DNA of 22,686 nt from Candidatus Heimdallarchaeota archaeon (GCA_021399405.1 JAAFKL010000147.1:1-22686); one strand, 5' to 3'. Counted from the stretch's first letter, positions 8,427 to 16,837 are shown. Notes: generated by a model not told the origin, from the letters alone. Program-made: numbers and translations.

Positions 8427-8963
8427 ATGAGTACCAAAGAAGACGACAGTTTATTAATTTATGATTTGTATGTTATGAATAATTCTGGGCTTCCAGTTTT
8501 TGCTGGATGTACTGTTTCAGATTATTGTATGGCACATATGGACCAACATCCACTTCATACAGGATTTATTGCAGCCTTATTGAGTTTTGGAAAGGAAGTA
8601 TTCTCAGGGGACCTTGAATTCCTAAAGTTTCCAAATATCAATGTAAATATGAGATCAGTTGGAGAATATACCATTGTATTTGTAAACCCAGAAAATGCAG
8701 ACGCTGCGTTGATTCAAGAGAAATTGGATGAAGTTGCAAAATTATTTAAAGATAAATATGAAAAACAACTTAATGAGGCATATGTGACTCAAAAACAATA
8801 TGATGATTTTGTTCAAGATGCAATTGATCTTGGATTAATACCCCAAGATAGACTTCAATCTACAAAAGATTATTTTATAACGGATCAGGGTGAATCAGAG
8901 GAAAAAAGCACTTCACTTCTTAGTAGATTTAGACAAAAATTTCGAAATTTAATCAAAAAATAA
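8427..8963 (+). CDS. Longin/roadblock-like small-domain protein (Asgard type)
   Basis: A 178-residue cytosolic protein with no signal peptide. Residues about 8-110 look like a longin- or roadblock-type alpha/beta domain: a strand (LLIYDLYVMNNSGLPVFAG), a helix (HTGFIAALLSFGKEVF), further strands (FPNINVNMRSVGEYTIVFVN), and a long helix. A basic tail (SRFRQKFRNLIKK) follows. In Asgard archaea such domains are numerous and are proposed partners of small GTPases and membrane-traffic-like systems; that link is inferred from family knowledge. The frame opens at TTG 8406, but ATG 8427 is chosen because a TATA-like TTTATATG at 8393-8400 predicts transcription starting at about 8422. No GTPase gene is nearby. 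Confidence 0.6.
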   Translation: MSTKEDDSLLIYDLYVMNNSGLPVFAGCTVSDYCMAHMDQHPLHTGFIAALLSFGKEVFSGDLEFLKFPNINVNMRSVGEYTIVFVNPENADAALIQEKLDEVAKLFKDKYEKQLNEAYVTQKQYDDFVQDAIDLGLIPQDRLQSTKDYFITDQGESEEKSTSLLSRFRQKFRNLIKK

Positions 8964-8973
8964 CAAACAAATC

Positions 8974-9669
8974 TTATAACCATGAATTAATTTCTTCCAA
9001 TACCTCTTTAGGTGGTAGTTCATGACCTCCATCAAATATTCGAAGGTTTGTTTCATGTTTGTATTTATTTAGAATCTTAGCTGATTGCGTGGCCAATTCA
9101 ATTTTTGCGTGGCCATCATTTTTACCATGAGAAATAAAAACACGAAGTTCTGATGCACTTTCTATATCATTTTCTGACAACCAATTCGAACTGGAAGGTC
9201 TTCCGAACGGATTGATAAGGGGAGATAATAACCCTGGGCCACTCATTGAGATCACACCTTTAATTAAATCCGAATGTTTGATGCCAACAAGATATGCCAT
9301 AATTGCACCTTGAGACCAGCCAGCCAGATAGATTTCTCCACTATTGTAAATTTCTGAAATATTACGAATTACATCGACAATGTAGTTCTCAGACAAAACG
9401 AAAGATTTCTTGACTAATTGATCATCTCCACTTGGCCAATTCAACCAATCAAAACCAATACAATCATCTGTACTTAGTGGGAAAGGGGCTTGTGGGGCAA
9501 TATATATGAAATTCGTTTGTTCAATTTCATCCCATAATTTAATAATGGATTTAGGTGTACCTCCTCCTCCATGGAGTCCTATGATAATTGGATATTTTAT
9601 TTCTGGATTATAATTGGCTGGTTCTTTCACATAACTAGGGAATATAGAGGTGCTTTCGATATAAATCAT
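8974..9669 (-). CDS. Alpha/beta-hydrolase, phospholipase/carboxylesterase type
   Basis: A 231-residue serine hydrolase. The oxyanion-loop motif HGGGG is at 33-37, the nucleophile elbow GWSQG has S119, the acid is D185 in HGKND, and H216 lies in DGGHELP. This is a complete triad in the order expected of the carboxylesterase/phospholipase family (PF02230, LpqC-like), which cleaves carboxylic esters in the cytoplasm. There is no signal peptide. ATG 9669 is the start. It converges with the longin-like gene (10 bp apart) and diverges from the surface protein gene, sharing a 261-bp upstream region that holds a perfect inverted repeat. The substrate is unknown. Confidence 0.85.
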   Translation of the reverse strand: MIYIESTSIFPSYVKEPANYNPEIKYPIIIGLHGGGGTPKSIIKLWDEIEQTNFIYIAPQAPFPLSTDDCIGFDWLNWPSGDDQLVKKSFVLSENYIVDVIRNISEIYNSGEIYLAGWSQGAIMAYLVGIKHSDLIKGVISMSGPGLLSPLINPFGRPSSSNWLSENDIESASELRVFISHGKNDGHAKIELATQSAKILNKYKHETNLRIFDGGHELPPKEVLEEINSWL

Positions 9670-9723
9670 AGTACAATTTCATATTTGAAGGAATTATTAC
9701 TATTTTGCTCAAGTCAAATGATG

Positions 9724-9747
9724 AATTAGTAGATCGGTCTACTAATT
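9724..9747. repeat. Perfect 10-bp inverted repeat with 4-nt spacer, possible operator
   Basis: Arms AATTAGTAGA and TCTACTAATT are exact reverse complements around TCGG. It lies between two divergent genes, 55 bp before the esterase ATG and about 184 bp before the surface-protein ATG. The position favours a dimeric regulator site over a terminator, and no U-tract follows on either strand. The regulator is unknown. Confidence 0.55.
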
Positions 9748-9900
9748 CTTATCTTATTCGCACTATCACTTACTACTATGATTCAAACTAGAAAACAACG
9801 AAATTTGTTGAATTATTCCCATATTTTAAACAATAACTAGTAATTTTCTCTTTTATTATAATTTAAAGCTAATTATTTTTCTTTTAAAATGACAATAGGC

Positions 9901-9910
9901 TATAGGATAA
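9901..9910 (+). promoter_or_regulatory. TATA-like box of the surface protein gene
   Basis: TATAGGATAA is centred about 25 nt before ATG 9931, matching leaderless archaeal spacing. It decides for ATG 9931 against the upstream TTG at 9919. Confidence 0.45.
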
Positions 9911-9930
9911 ACCAATAATTGAAGTTCAAC

Positions 9931-11844
9931 ATGAATAAAAATCTAAAAATGATAAATATGTCATTAATTTTTCGAAATTACCAAAAGATCATGTTTACAT
10001 CAGTGATTATTGGTTTAATGCTTTTGGTCTCAGGGGGAACCAATCAAAACACTACTTTAGTTATCAACTCCACAGGTCCTGCAAATTCATTGATGTATGA
10101 AAAAGATATCATAATTGATGGTAATATTGATGAATGGCTTAATCCTGTCGCAATTGATGAATTTTATCTTGATTTAGATAATTCGGGTGACCCGAATAAT
10201 TTAGATGGGAATAATTATTTATATGTTGATGAGGACCCTGAAAATCTGTACATTGCTCTTGATCTACCAAGTGATCAAACAAATGATACAAATGGAGAAT
10301 GGATTTCATTAGCGTTGAATACAAACACTTCATTTACTGATTCATGGAGTAATTGGGCTGATAATTTCAACAAAGGATCTGAATCTTTAGTTTATGATGT
10401 AGATAATAATCAAGTTTGGGACCCTTTCGGGAGTTTTTCCACAACTCAATTATATCTAGGTGACGCTCCAGATGCTAACGTTAATGCGGAATATGGATCA
10501 ATTGTCTATCGATCGAATGGTGGTATGGCAGATTACTCTCAGATTTATTCAGATCCGCTTTATAATTATTGGGTAAATCAAACATCTGAACCTGTTGCAT
10601 CAGAACATTGGTCTAAAATTGATTTCAATTTTAATTTAACTAGATTGGTAACTGTAGGTGCTGATGCCAGTGTTTATACAACAAATGAATTGTTAAAATT
10701 AATGGATAATTTTAGCCTTTCTATTAATTTAAGACACAATGTTAGTGTATTATCATCTGAGGCTAAAATGTGGTATCCTGATGGTTCGCATTCGTTTTCA
10801 GGTTATTCAAGAGATATCCTTCTTAACACAAATACGTCATTCACGTCTTTCGATATCCCATTTGATAAGGCAATAATGGATGAGAAAGTATTTCGGTTTT
10901 CTTTATTTACAAGAAATGATGTTGCCTTCAAAACGATAGTCGATTTATTTACGATTAAATATGATCGACCATCTGACAATCCACCCTATCCTCCCAATAA
11001 CGGTTATGGAGATGATAAAATAGGACAATCATCAATCAAAAACTTTGAGATTGCATTTAATTTTACAAGTAGTGAAAACAACGCTAGTGATCATAGAATA
11101 TTTGAATTTAAGATCCCTAAATCAGAATTAGAAGGGTATAATTCAGATTCGGATCTAGGTATTTACGTTGGCGGATACGGAACTGCTTCTTTTGTTGGCT
11201 CCAATTATTGGGCATATGACGGAATCAATCCAGTTCCAGATGATGTTTACAGCTTCGATTCAGCAAGATATCATTATTATCAGATGCCTTTGAAAAACCC
11301 ACCGGATGGTTTCATTCTATCTTCATTAGTCAATGATCATTCCGTTGATCTTTCTTGGACTGCTTCTGTAAATGCAGATAATTATACATTATTTCAATCA
11401 GTAACCCCAATAACAAGTATTTCAAATGCTTTGGAGGTGATTGGTGTATTTCAAGGAACGACTTCACCAGTAAATATACAGCTACCCAATGGTGAATATT
11501 ATTTTCTTGTCGTGGCATCAAAGAATACTGGTTTTATAGAATCAAATCATGTATCTGTTTCAATTGACATTCGAACTGAAACAGTCAGTACTACCATTAC
11601 GAATACTGAAACAACAACAATTACAGAAACAGGTCCAACTATTACTCAACCAGGCTCAACCTTGACTGAACCAGGATCGACAAGCACTGATACAGTTACC
11701 CAAACAACTACTATACAACCAGATACAACAACTGAAACGGTTACTGCAACCAGTGTAAAGACTGAGGAATCTTCGGTGCAGATGATACCGATATTACTTG
11801 GCTTTGTAATCTTAGGATTTTACAAATTCAAGAAAACCGTATAA
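9931..11844 (+). CDS. Threonine-rich membrane-anchored surface protein with CBM9/DOMON-like and FnIII-like domains
   Basis: A 637-residue secreted protein. A hydrophobic N-terminal segment (residues about 20-36) acts as signal or anchor. A beta-rich region opening with IIIDGNIDEW (about 61-70) resembles CBM9/DOMON-like domains that bind sugars or redox ligands. A fibronectin-III-like domain (about 457-545, VDLSWTASVNADNYTLF) follows, then a Thr/Ser/Pro-rich stalk (about 547-610) likely to be O-glycosylated. The C-terminus is one membrane helix followed by KFKK. Many N-x-S/T sites also suggest N-glycosylation. This is the architecture of archaeal cell-surface proteins. Ligand and role are unknown. 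It is convergent with the next gene, seven bases between stops. Confidence 0.8.
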   Translation: MNKNLKMINMSLIFRNYQKIMFTSVIIGLMLLVSGGTNQNTTLVINSTGPANSLMYEKDIIIDGNIDEWLNPVAIDEFYLDLDNSGDPNNLDGNNYLYVDEDPENLYIALDLPSDQTNDTNGEWISLALNTNTSFTDSWSNWADNFNKGSESLVYDVDNNQVWDPFGSFSTTQLYLGDAPDANVNAEYGSIVYRSNGGMADYSQIYSDPLYNYWVNQTSEPVASEHWSKIDFNFNLTRLVTVGADASVYTTNELLKLMDNFSLSINLRHNVSVLSSEAKMWYPDGSHSFSGYSRDILLNTNTSFTSFDIPFDKAIMDEKVFRFSLFTRNDVAFKTIVDLFTIKYDRPSDNPPYPPNNGYGDDKIGQSSIKNFEIAFNFTSSENNASDHRIFEFKIPKSELEGYNSDSDLGIYVGGYGTASFVGSNYWAYDGINPVPDDVYSFDSARYHYYQMPLKNPPDGFILSSLVNDHSVDLSWTASVNADNYTLFQSVTPITSISNALEVIGVFQGTTSPVNIQLPNGEYYFLVVASKNTGFIESNHVSVSIDIRTETVSTTITNTETTTITETGPTITQPGSTLTEPGSTSTDTVTQTTTIQPDTTTETVTATSVKTEESSVQMIPILLGFVILGFYKFKKTV

Positions 11845-11851
11845 TAATTCC

Positions 11852-12139
11852 TTAAGCTGCTACAGAATTTACTTTGTACCAATTCGTTAATTGCAATAAC
11901 ATAAATATATAATCAATTTCTTGTATTTTTCCTCCATTCCTACTTGATAGCAGACAATGATAGATAATTGAAAAAGATAAATTGAATTCAATAATATTTC
12001 TTAATTTTTCTTCTCTCGAAAGTGTCGAATTTTGGATTATTTTATTGATACTTCCAATTGCGATATCCGCCAAAGGATTCGATTCTATAACGTGATTTCG
12101 TACCAGTTCTTGAAAATCTATTTGTTGAGTTGTGCTCAT
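11852..12139 (-). CDS. Small 95-residue protein of unknown function
   Basis: Starts at ATG 12139 and is predicted to be mostly helical, with a conserved-looking C-terminus (IQEIDYIFMLLQLTNWYKVNS). No family is recognised. It is supported as a real gene because a decayed homologue of its C-terminal 45 residues occurs at 13290-13436, showing that the coding frame has been under selection. It sits between the surface protein (convergent) and the interrupted kinase (same strand, 87 bp upstream). No membrane segment or metal motif is evident. Confidence 0.55.
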   Translation of the reverse strand: MSTTQQIDFQELVRNHVIESNPLADIAIGSINKIIQNSTLSREEKLRNIIEFNLSFSIIYHCLLSSRNGGKIQEIDYIFMLLQLTNWYKVNSVAA

Positions 12140-12225
12140 AATATAATAAAGCTAGTTTTCATATATAATATCGTGAGGAACGAGTTTGTCCACATAATTA
12201 AGTTGAGCAATGACAATATATTTCT

Positions 12226-13224
12226 CTAGGTTGAGATATCTTCTAATTCCTTAAGGAACCTATTTGTAACTCTCAGAAGTATCCTTTCTAATTCTCCCTC
12301 AAAATATTCCAATCCCAAGATAGGTGCCAAAGTTATATAATATCCCATCCCCCAAATCGTTCTTATGAAATTCTTAAACAGTTTAACTGCAGTAAACTCT
12401 TCTGGACTAATTTTTCTAATTTTATTATATCCTTTAACAAAGGCATTAATCTGAGTTGGATCTTCATCTTCCCATGGTAGGAAAACTTGAAATGTAGCAA
12501 TATCAAATGCTTTCAACCCATACCCACACAAATCAAAATCGAAAATACTAATGTCCTGGTTTTCATTAACGAAAATATTATGAATTCCAAAATCTCCGTG
12601 AATCAACCCTACTGCATCTTCAGAAAATGATAATGACGACAACTCTTTCTTAGCATAATCTGCAATCCTTACGAATGTTTCTGGATAACCTGGTATCTCT
12701 ATCTATGGTTGGTAAGCCAATATTGTTTTTAGTGGGTTATTGATAAGATAATCAATATCAATCTTTAATCTTGATTTATCACTTTCAAAATTACCAGATA
12801 TTTCATGGAAATTAGCCATGTGCTCTCCAGCGTTCATTGCCAATGCTTCATCCATTTCATATTTACGGTACAGTAAATGATCCATCAAAAACAAATTTCT
12901 TTCACCTTCAGCGGTTTTAATTGTACCTATGATTTTTCCCTCTTTATTTTTTATTGGTGTGGAAACTGATATCCCATTTTTTGAAAGGTAAAGCATAAAT
13001 TCGACTTCAAATTCCATTTCTTCCCTCGTACGATCCCAACATGATATAGTGGAATATATTCTTAGTACATATTTCTTTGATCTTGCAATTATTAGGTAAT
13101 GGTCATTGAATCCTTTTTTCAGCAATTTACAATCTATTGGTGTTCCAAGTTTATAATTTGATTCAATATATTTTGATAATTCTACTGGTGATAAAACAGA
13201 AGATATCGTACTTACAGTGTGCAC
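12226..13224 (-). pseudogene. Aminoglycoside phosphotransferase/choline kinase-like gene interrupted by one in-frame TAG
   Basis: One continuous 333-codon frame carries a single TAG at codon 174 (12703-12705). The N-terminal part has the kinase small lobe with YVLRIYS as the likely ATP-lysine-containing strand. The part after the TAG has the catalytic loop HGDFGIHN (codons 209-216) and DFD metal site (229-231) of the APH/choline-kinase superfamily (PF01636). The joined length is normal for these small-molecule kinases. No frameshift exists; the frame continues PGYPETF directly past the TAG. GTG 13224 sits 26 nt from a TATA-like box. Other genes here stop at TAG, and so does this one at 12226, so TAG is a normal stop. 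A recent nonsense mutation is the simplest reading. Read-through or sequence error are alternatives. Confidence 0.8.
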
Positions 13225-13289
13225 TGAGTTAACTTTGAATTATAATCAAATAAAGGTTATCGGTTTACTTTTGTTTGTATATCAATCAA

Positions 13290-13436
13290 TCATGATGTTG
13301 TAGAATTTACTTCGTAACAATCAGCAAACTGCAACAACATAAAAGCATAATATATTTCTTGTAATTCTCCACTATCCAACATCCTTAATACAACAAAAGT
13401 ATAGTTAATATTACTCAAAGAAAAAGGTGGAAAATT
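13290..13436 (-). pseudogene. Remnant of a paralogue of the 95-residue protein
   Basis: The minus strand encodes a stretch ending in LQEIYYAFMLLQFADCYEVN and a TGA at 13290-13292. It aligns over about 45 residues with the C-terminus of the protein at 11852-12139 (shared QEI.Y.FMLLQ....Y.VNS). An in-frame TGA lies just upstream of the aligned part and the N-terminal half is missing. The fragment overlaps the promoter and start region of the SRPBCC gene on the other strand. Confidence 0.7.
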
Positions 13437-13439
13437 ACA

Positions 13440-13886
13440 TTGAATTCAAATTTACAGCAAGATTATTTCAGAAAAATAAGTATTTCAATTGATCCTCAAT
13501 CAGTTTACCTAGCATTAACGGAGAATATAGGCAACTGGTGGGTAAAGCCAGAGGGTGAAGCCAAAAATGTAGGTGACACTCCAATATTTCGTTTCGGTCA
13601 AACACACTGGAAAATGAAAGTTGTTGATCTCATTCCAAACGAAATGGTTCTTTGGGAATGCATAGAAGCTTCTCATTATGATGAAAATTTAGAATTGGAT
13701 GGTAAAGAAGAATGGTTAGGAACTAAATTAGAATGGAAACTTGAACAGAATAACGCAGGAGAAACTGATATTACATTTATTCATCATGGACTCAATTCTA
13801 CATTGTTATGCTTTGAAATTTGTGAAAATGGATGGGATTACTATTTTGTAAATATGTTGAGAGAGTATTTGCTACCAAATAAATAA
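13440..13886 (+). CDS. SRPBCC/AHSA1-like domain protein
   Basis: A 148-residue protein with the START-like SRPBCC layout. It begins FRKISISIDPQSVYLALTEN, then GNWWVKP, FRFGQTHWKMKVVDLIPNEMVLWE, a WLGTKLEWKLE strand pair, TDITFIHHGL, and a C-terminal helix ending in LREYLL. Such AHSA1/SRPBCC proteins (PF08327) bind hydrophobic ligands or assist in stress responses. The start is TTG 13440, supported by AGGTGG at 13425-13430. The ligand is unknown. It is divergent from the broken kinase, with the small-protein remnant lying in the gap. Confidence 0.8.
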   Translation: MNSNLQQDYFRKISISIDPQSVYLALTENIGNWWVKPEGEAKNVGDTPIFRFGQTHWKMKVVDLIPNEMVLWECIEASHYDENLELDGKEEWLGTKLEWKLEQNNAGETDITFIHHGLNSTLLCFEICENGWDYYFVNMLREYLLPNK

Positions 13887-14009
13887 TGTGAACCGAATTT
13901 TAAGGTTCTACTATATTGGGGAGCGCTTGATGATTATAATTCATAAAATCGTTTGAATTCCAGTTTTATTTCCTTATAATTTTAAACCAAATTTATTGTA
14001 GAAGTATTT

Positions 14010-15473
14010 GTGATTGACCTTACTGAAAATAGCCAACAATTAGAACAAGCTATCAAAAATGCAAAGGAGCACAATATTATACTCCCGACATTTGAACAAA
14101 TGAAAAATCCAAATCTGATTCCTGATAAAATCAAAGAAGAATTGAAAGGGCTTGGATTATGGGAAATAAATTCAAGAAATTTATTCAGAATTACTTGGAA
14201 AAATGAGGATATTGAAACAGGTGGTCAATTTTGGGATTTACCAAATTACTTGGAGTTACCTTCAGAATTAACTGGTGTAAAAGCACGAATTTTGATTTTA
14301 TTGGGTAAATTCTTTCCAACTGGCGCACACAAAGTTGGTGCAGCTTATGGATGCTTGGTTCCACGGTTAGTCACAGGTCAATTTGATCCCTATAAACATC
14401 AAGCAGTTTGGCCATCTACGGGTAATTATTGTCGAGGTGGTGCTTTCGACTCAAAGATTATGAATGTACATTCAGTTGCAATATTGCCAGAAGGTATGAG
14501 TCAAGAACGTTTTGATTGGTTAGAATCAGTAGCTAAGGAAGTAATTAAAACTCCAGGTACAGAAAGTAATGTCAAAGAAATTTATGATATGTGTGATGTC
14601 TTGAGAGAAACAAGAGACAATGCAATTATTCTCAATCAATTCGACGAATTTGGGAACCATCTTTGGCATTATGAGGTCACAGGTAATGCTATTCACGAAA
14701 TGCTTCAAGATTCAATGGGTCCAAATGACACTTTCTTTGGAAGTTGTTATACAACTGGTTCAGCAGGTACAATTGGAGCCGGAGATTTTCTAAAGAATAT
14801 GTATCCCACTTCTAAGATTGCTGCTGGTGAAGCTCTCCAATGTCCAACTATGTTGATGAATGGTTATGGTGATCACAGAATAGAAGGGATAGGTGATAAA
14901 CATATTCCATGGATCCACAACGTGCGTAATACAGATATGGTTATAGCAATCGATGATAATGATCCAATGAATTTGATCCGGTTATTCAATGAACCAGCAG
15001 GATTGGAATTACTCAAAGAGAAAGGAGTTAAATCAGAATTAGTTGAGAAATTACACCTATTCGGTATCTCTTCGATCGCGAATATCCTTATGAGTATTAA
15101 AATGGCTAAATATTACAATCTTGATGAGAATGATGTTATTGTGACGATTTCAACAGATTCAATGGAAATGTATCAATCGAGATTAAACGAAGCAAACGAC
15201 AAATACGGAACGTATACTGCTACTAATGCAGCCATCGACTATGTTCGCTTAACTGAAGGTATCAAGACCGATAGCATGAAAGAATTAACCTATCTTGATA
15301 AGAAAGCGATTCACCACTTGAAATATTATACTTGGATTGAACAGCAAGGTAAAACAGTTGAAGAATTGGATGCACAATGGTTTGACAAAAATTATTGGAA
15401 AAATATTCACGCTTTAACCCCTAAACTTGACGAATTGATTAATCGGTTCAATGATAAAGTTGGCCTTCTATAA
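14010..15473 (+). CDS. Fold-type II PLP-dependent enzyme (cysteine synthase/TrpB superfamily)
   Basis: A 487-residue enzyme. The Schiff-base lysine is K108 in PTGAHKVGAA, followed by PSTGNYCRGG (135-144) and the glycine loop TTGSAGTIGAGDF (about 247-259) that binds the PLP phosphate. These define fold-type II lyases and synthases (PF00291). It is longer than cysteine synthase (about 310) and lacks clear TrpB-specific sequence, so I do not assign trpB; beta-replacement or beta-elimination on an amino acid is likely. No trp or cys genes adjoin. GTG 14010 lies about 30 nt after a TATA-like stretch (13974-13986). Its last 29 codons are duplicated downstream at 16590-16679. Confidence 0.82.
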   Translation: MIDLTENSQQLEQAIKNAKEHNIILPTFEQMKNPNLIPDKIKEELKGLGLWEINSRNLFRITWKNEDIETGGQFWDLPNYLELPSELTGVKARILILLGKFFPTGAHKVGAAYGCLVPRLVTGQFDPYKHQAVWPSTGNYCRGGAFDSKIMNVHSVAILPEGMSQERFDWLESVAKEVIKTPGTESNVKEIYDMCDVLRETRDNAIILNQFDEFGNHLWHYEVTGNAIHEMLQDSMGPNDTFFGSCYTTGSAGTIGAGDFLKNMYPTSKIAAGEALQCPTMLMNGYGDHRIEGIGDKHIPWIHNVRNTDMVIAIDDNDPMNLIRLFNEPAGLELLKEKGVKSELVEKLHLFGISSIANILMSIKMAKYYNLDENDVIVTISTDSMEMYQSRLNEANDKYGTYTATNAAIDYVRLTEGIKTDSMKELTYLDKKAIHHLKYYTWIEQQGKTVEELDAQWFDKNYWKNIHALTPKLDELINRFNDKVGLL

Positions 15474-15524
15474 ATTAATAATTTACTTTTCTCTCCATAT
15501 CTCAGAATCGATAGATCACTTAGG

Positions 15525-16433
15525 TTATTCTTTTTCAGATCCTCCAGAATCTCGACCGCTATCTCCAAGTTTCAATTTCTTGAGATTAATATCTTTTACT
15601 GCTGGTGCAATTTCTTTGATATAATTAATAATTGTCTGAGTACTATCAATACTACTAAATCCGGATTTATCCGGAATCTCTCCATAATTTGTAGATAGCC
15701 CTTCGATAATATTGTACAATTTTAGAGAATTGAATATCTGATATTTAGACATGAGCAATAGTTCGGGTGTAATGAAAACGGTAGTAACGAACACGAAGGC
15801 TAAAGTCGCAAATAATAGTGAGATAGCAACATCTGTACGGAGGATAATGTCGTTCTGTAACCAAACATCAACAGAAATATTATCTTGGGAACCAATCATT
15901 TCAAAGTAAACGCTCGTAAATGCAATTGTTCTAATTAGACCAGTAATGATAAGAACAATCGATGCAACAATCCATGCATATCTTCCAATTAAAATTTTTT
16001 TGGTTTTGTGGATGATTTCAACGTCAATATATGCTATGAAAAATTCAATCCCAATAATAATAATTAGTACATCAACCACAATGTGACGTAGGAAGGTGAT
16101 AGTCTCAAAATAATAAATTTCAAGAAAATAAAATATTAGAATTAGGAAAGTAATGATTGAATATAAAATGGTAAGTTTGAAAGTTATGAGTTTAATTTTC
16201 TTAGCAATATTAATCAAAATTAAGTGAGTCATCCACATATAGCCCAAGAAAACTACAATTCTGGCGAAATCGAAGGATCTGTCATCGCCAATAAGTAAAG
16301 AGTGAATACCCAGTAATACAAATATAAATGAGAATAAAAGAAAATCTCTAGATCCAAGTAACCTATGGATACGTAATGCTTGAATTGCAGAAATGAATAA
16401 AACTAACGCAAAAAGAATAAAAGATATTTGCAA
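15525..16433 (-). CDS. Seven-transmembrane protein, paralogue of the 3253-4179 gene
   Basis: A 302-residue protein with seven predicted membrane helices and a polar C-terminal tail ending in a Gly/Ser-rich segment (GDSGRDSGGSEKE). It shares KTKKILIGRYAW and PELLLMSKYQIFNSLKLYNI with its paralogue (KPTKRILLGRKLW and PETMLISRIQLLRGFELYKT). No output domain or known receptor motif is present, so function is unknown. The start is TTG 16433, preceded by an AT-rich box near 16460 at leaderless spacing. It separates the PLP enzyme gene from the copy of that gene's tail. Confidence 0.7.
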   Translation of the reverse strand: MQISFILFALVLFISAIQALRIHRLLGSRDFLLFSFIFVLLGIHSLLIGDDRSFDFARIVVFLGYMWMTHLILINIAKKIKLITFKLTILYSIITFLILIFYFLEIYYFETITFLRHIVVDVLIIIIGIEFFIAYIDVEIIHKTKKILIGRYAWIVASIVLIITGLIRTIAFTSVYFEMIGSQDNISVDVWLQNDIILRTDVAISLLFATLAFVFVTTVFITPELLLMSKYQIFNSLKLYNIIEGLSTNYGEIPDKSGFSSIDSTQTIINYIKEIAPAVKDINLKKLKLGDSGRDSGGSEKE

Positions 16434-16589
16434 TTTTCTACCATATATTCATTCGCATGTAGCTTTTTAAATTGCACTACGGAACGTTAAAGTAAAATCT
16501 TGAAACATTAACCCAATAAACTGGAGAGCAAGTGCTAGTGTTACTGTAGATTTACTCCGGAGATTCCTATTAAATTAAAAAAAATTGCG

Positions 16590-16679
16590 TCGAAGAATTA
16601 CTGGAAGAATATTAAAGCTTTAATCCCTAAACTTGACGAATTGATTAATCGATCTAATGAAAAAGTTTGTCTTCTTTGA
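16590..16679 (+). pseudogene. Duplicated C-terminal tail of the PLP-dependent enzyme
   Basis: Thirty codons ending in TGA encode KNYWKNIKALIPKLDELINR and the residues to the end. They match the last 29 residues plus stop of the enzyme at 14010-15473 (15384-15473) at 23 of 29 residues and about 73 of 90 bases, including a 26-base identical run. Similarity ends abruptly upstream at the serine of SKNYW, and no catalytic part is present. Confidence 0.85.
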
Positions 16680-16804
16680 AATTAATGTCAAAATATTATG
16701 TTCCAGAAGTTAGTCATCTTTTTTCATAGGGGAAAAATTACGAAAATTTGTACAAATCAATTGATTTATAGTGAAAATCTATCTTTATGCTAAATAATCC
16801 TAAC

Positions 16805-16813
16805 AAAATATAT
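16805..16813 (+). promoter_or_regulatory. TATA-like box of the TPR-like gene
   Basis: AAAATATAT is centred 29 nt before ATG 16838 with no Shine-Dalgarno between, consistent with a leaderless or near-leaderless transcript. Confidence 0.4.
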
Positions 16814-16837
16814 CAATCTTAGTGATTTCTAACTCCT

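Larger units (their letters stand above)
16434..16837. other. 404-bp non-coding interval holding a gene remnant
   Basis: The 7TM promoter lies at its left end and the TPR-like gene promoter at its right. The PLP-enzyme tail copy occupies 16590-16679. The stretch 16470-16589 shows no convincing coding frame: an in-frame TAG is present at 16536-16538 upstream of the remnant. No RNA gene is evident. Confidence 0.5.

Noticed and set aside
12703..12705. TAG as a pyrrolysine codon
   Set aside because: The kinase family has no known Pyl site, no pyl genes are in the window, and TAG ends several neighbouring genes. Kept only as an unlikely alternative.
13893..13911. GAACC/GGTTC hairpin after the SRPBCC gene
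   Set aside because: Five-base stem with a nine-base loop and no T-tract; plausible by chance.
14010..15473. Naming the PLP enzyme trpB
   Set aside because: It shares GAHK and the glycine loop with TrpB, but so do related fold-type II enzymes. There are no trp genes nearby and the length and inner motifs do not fit TrpB closely.
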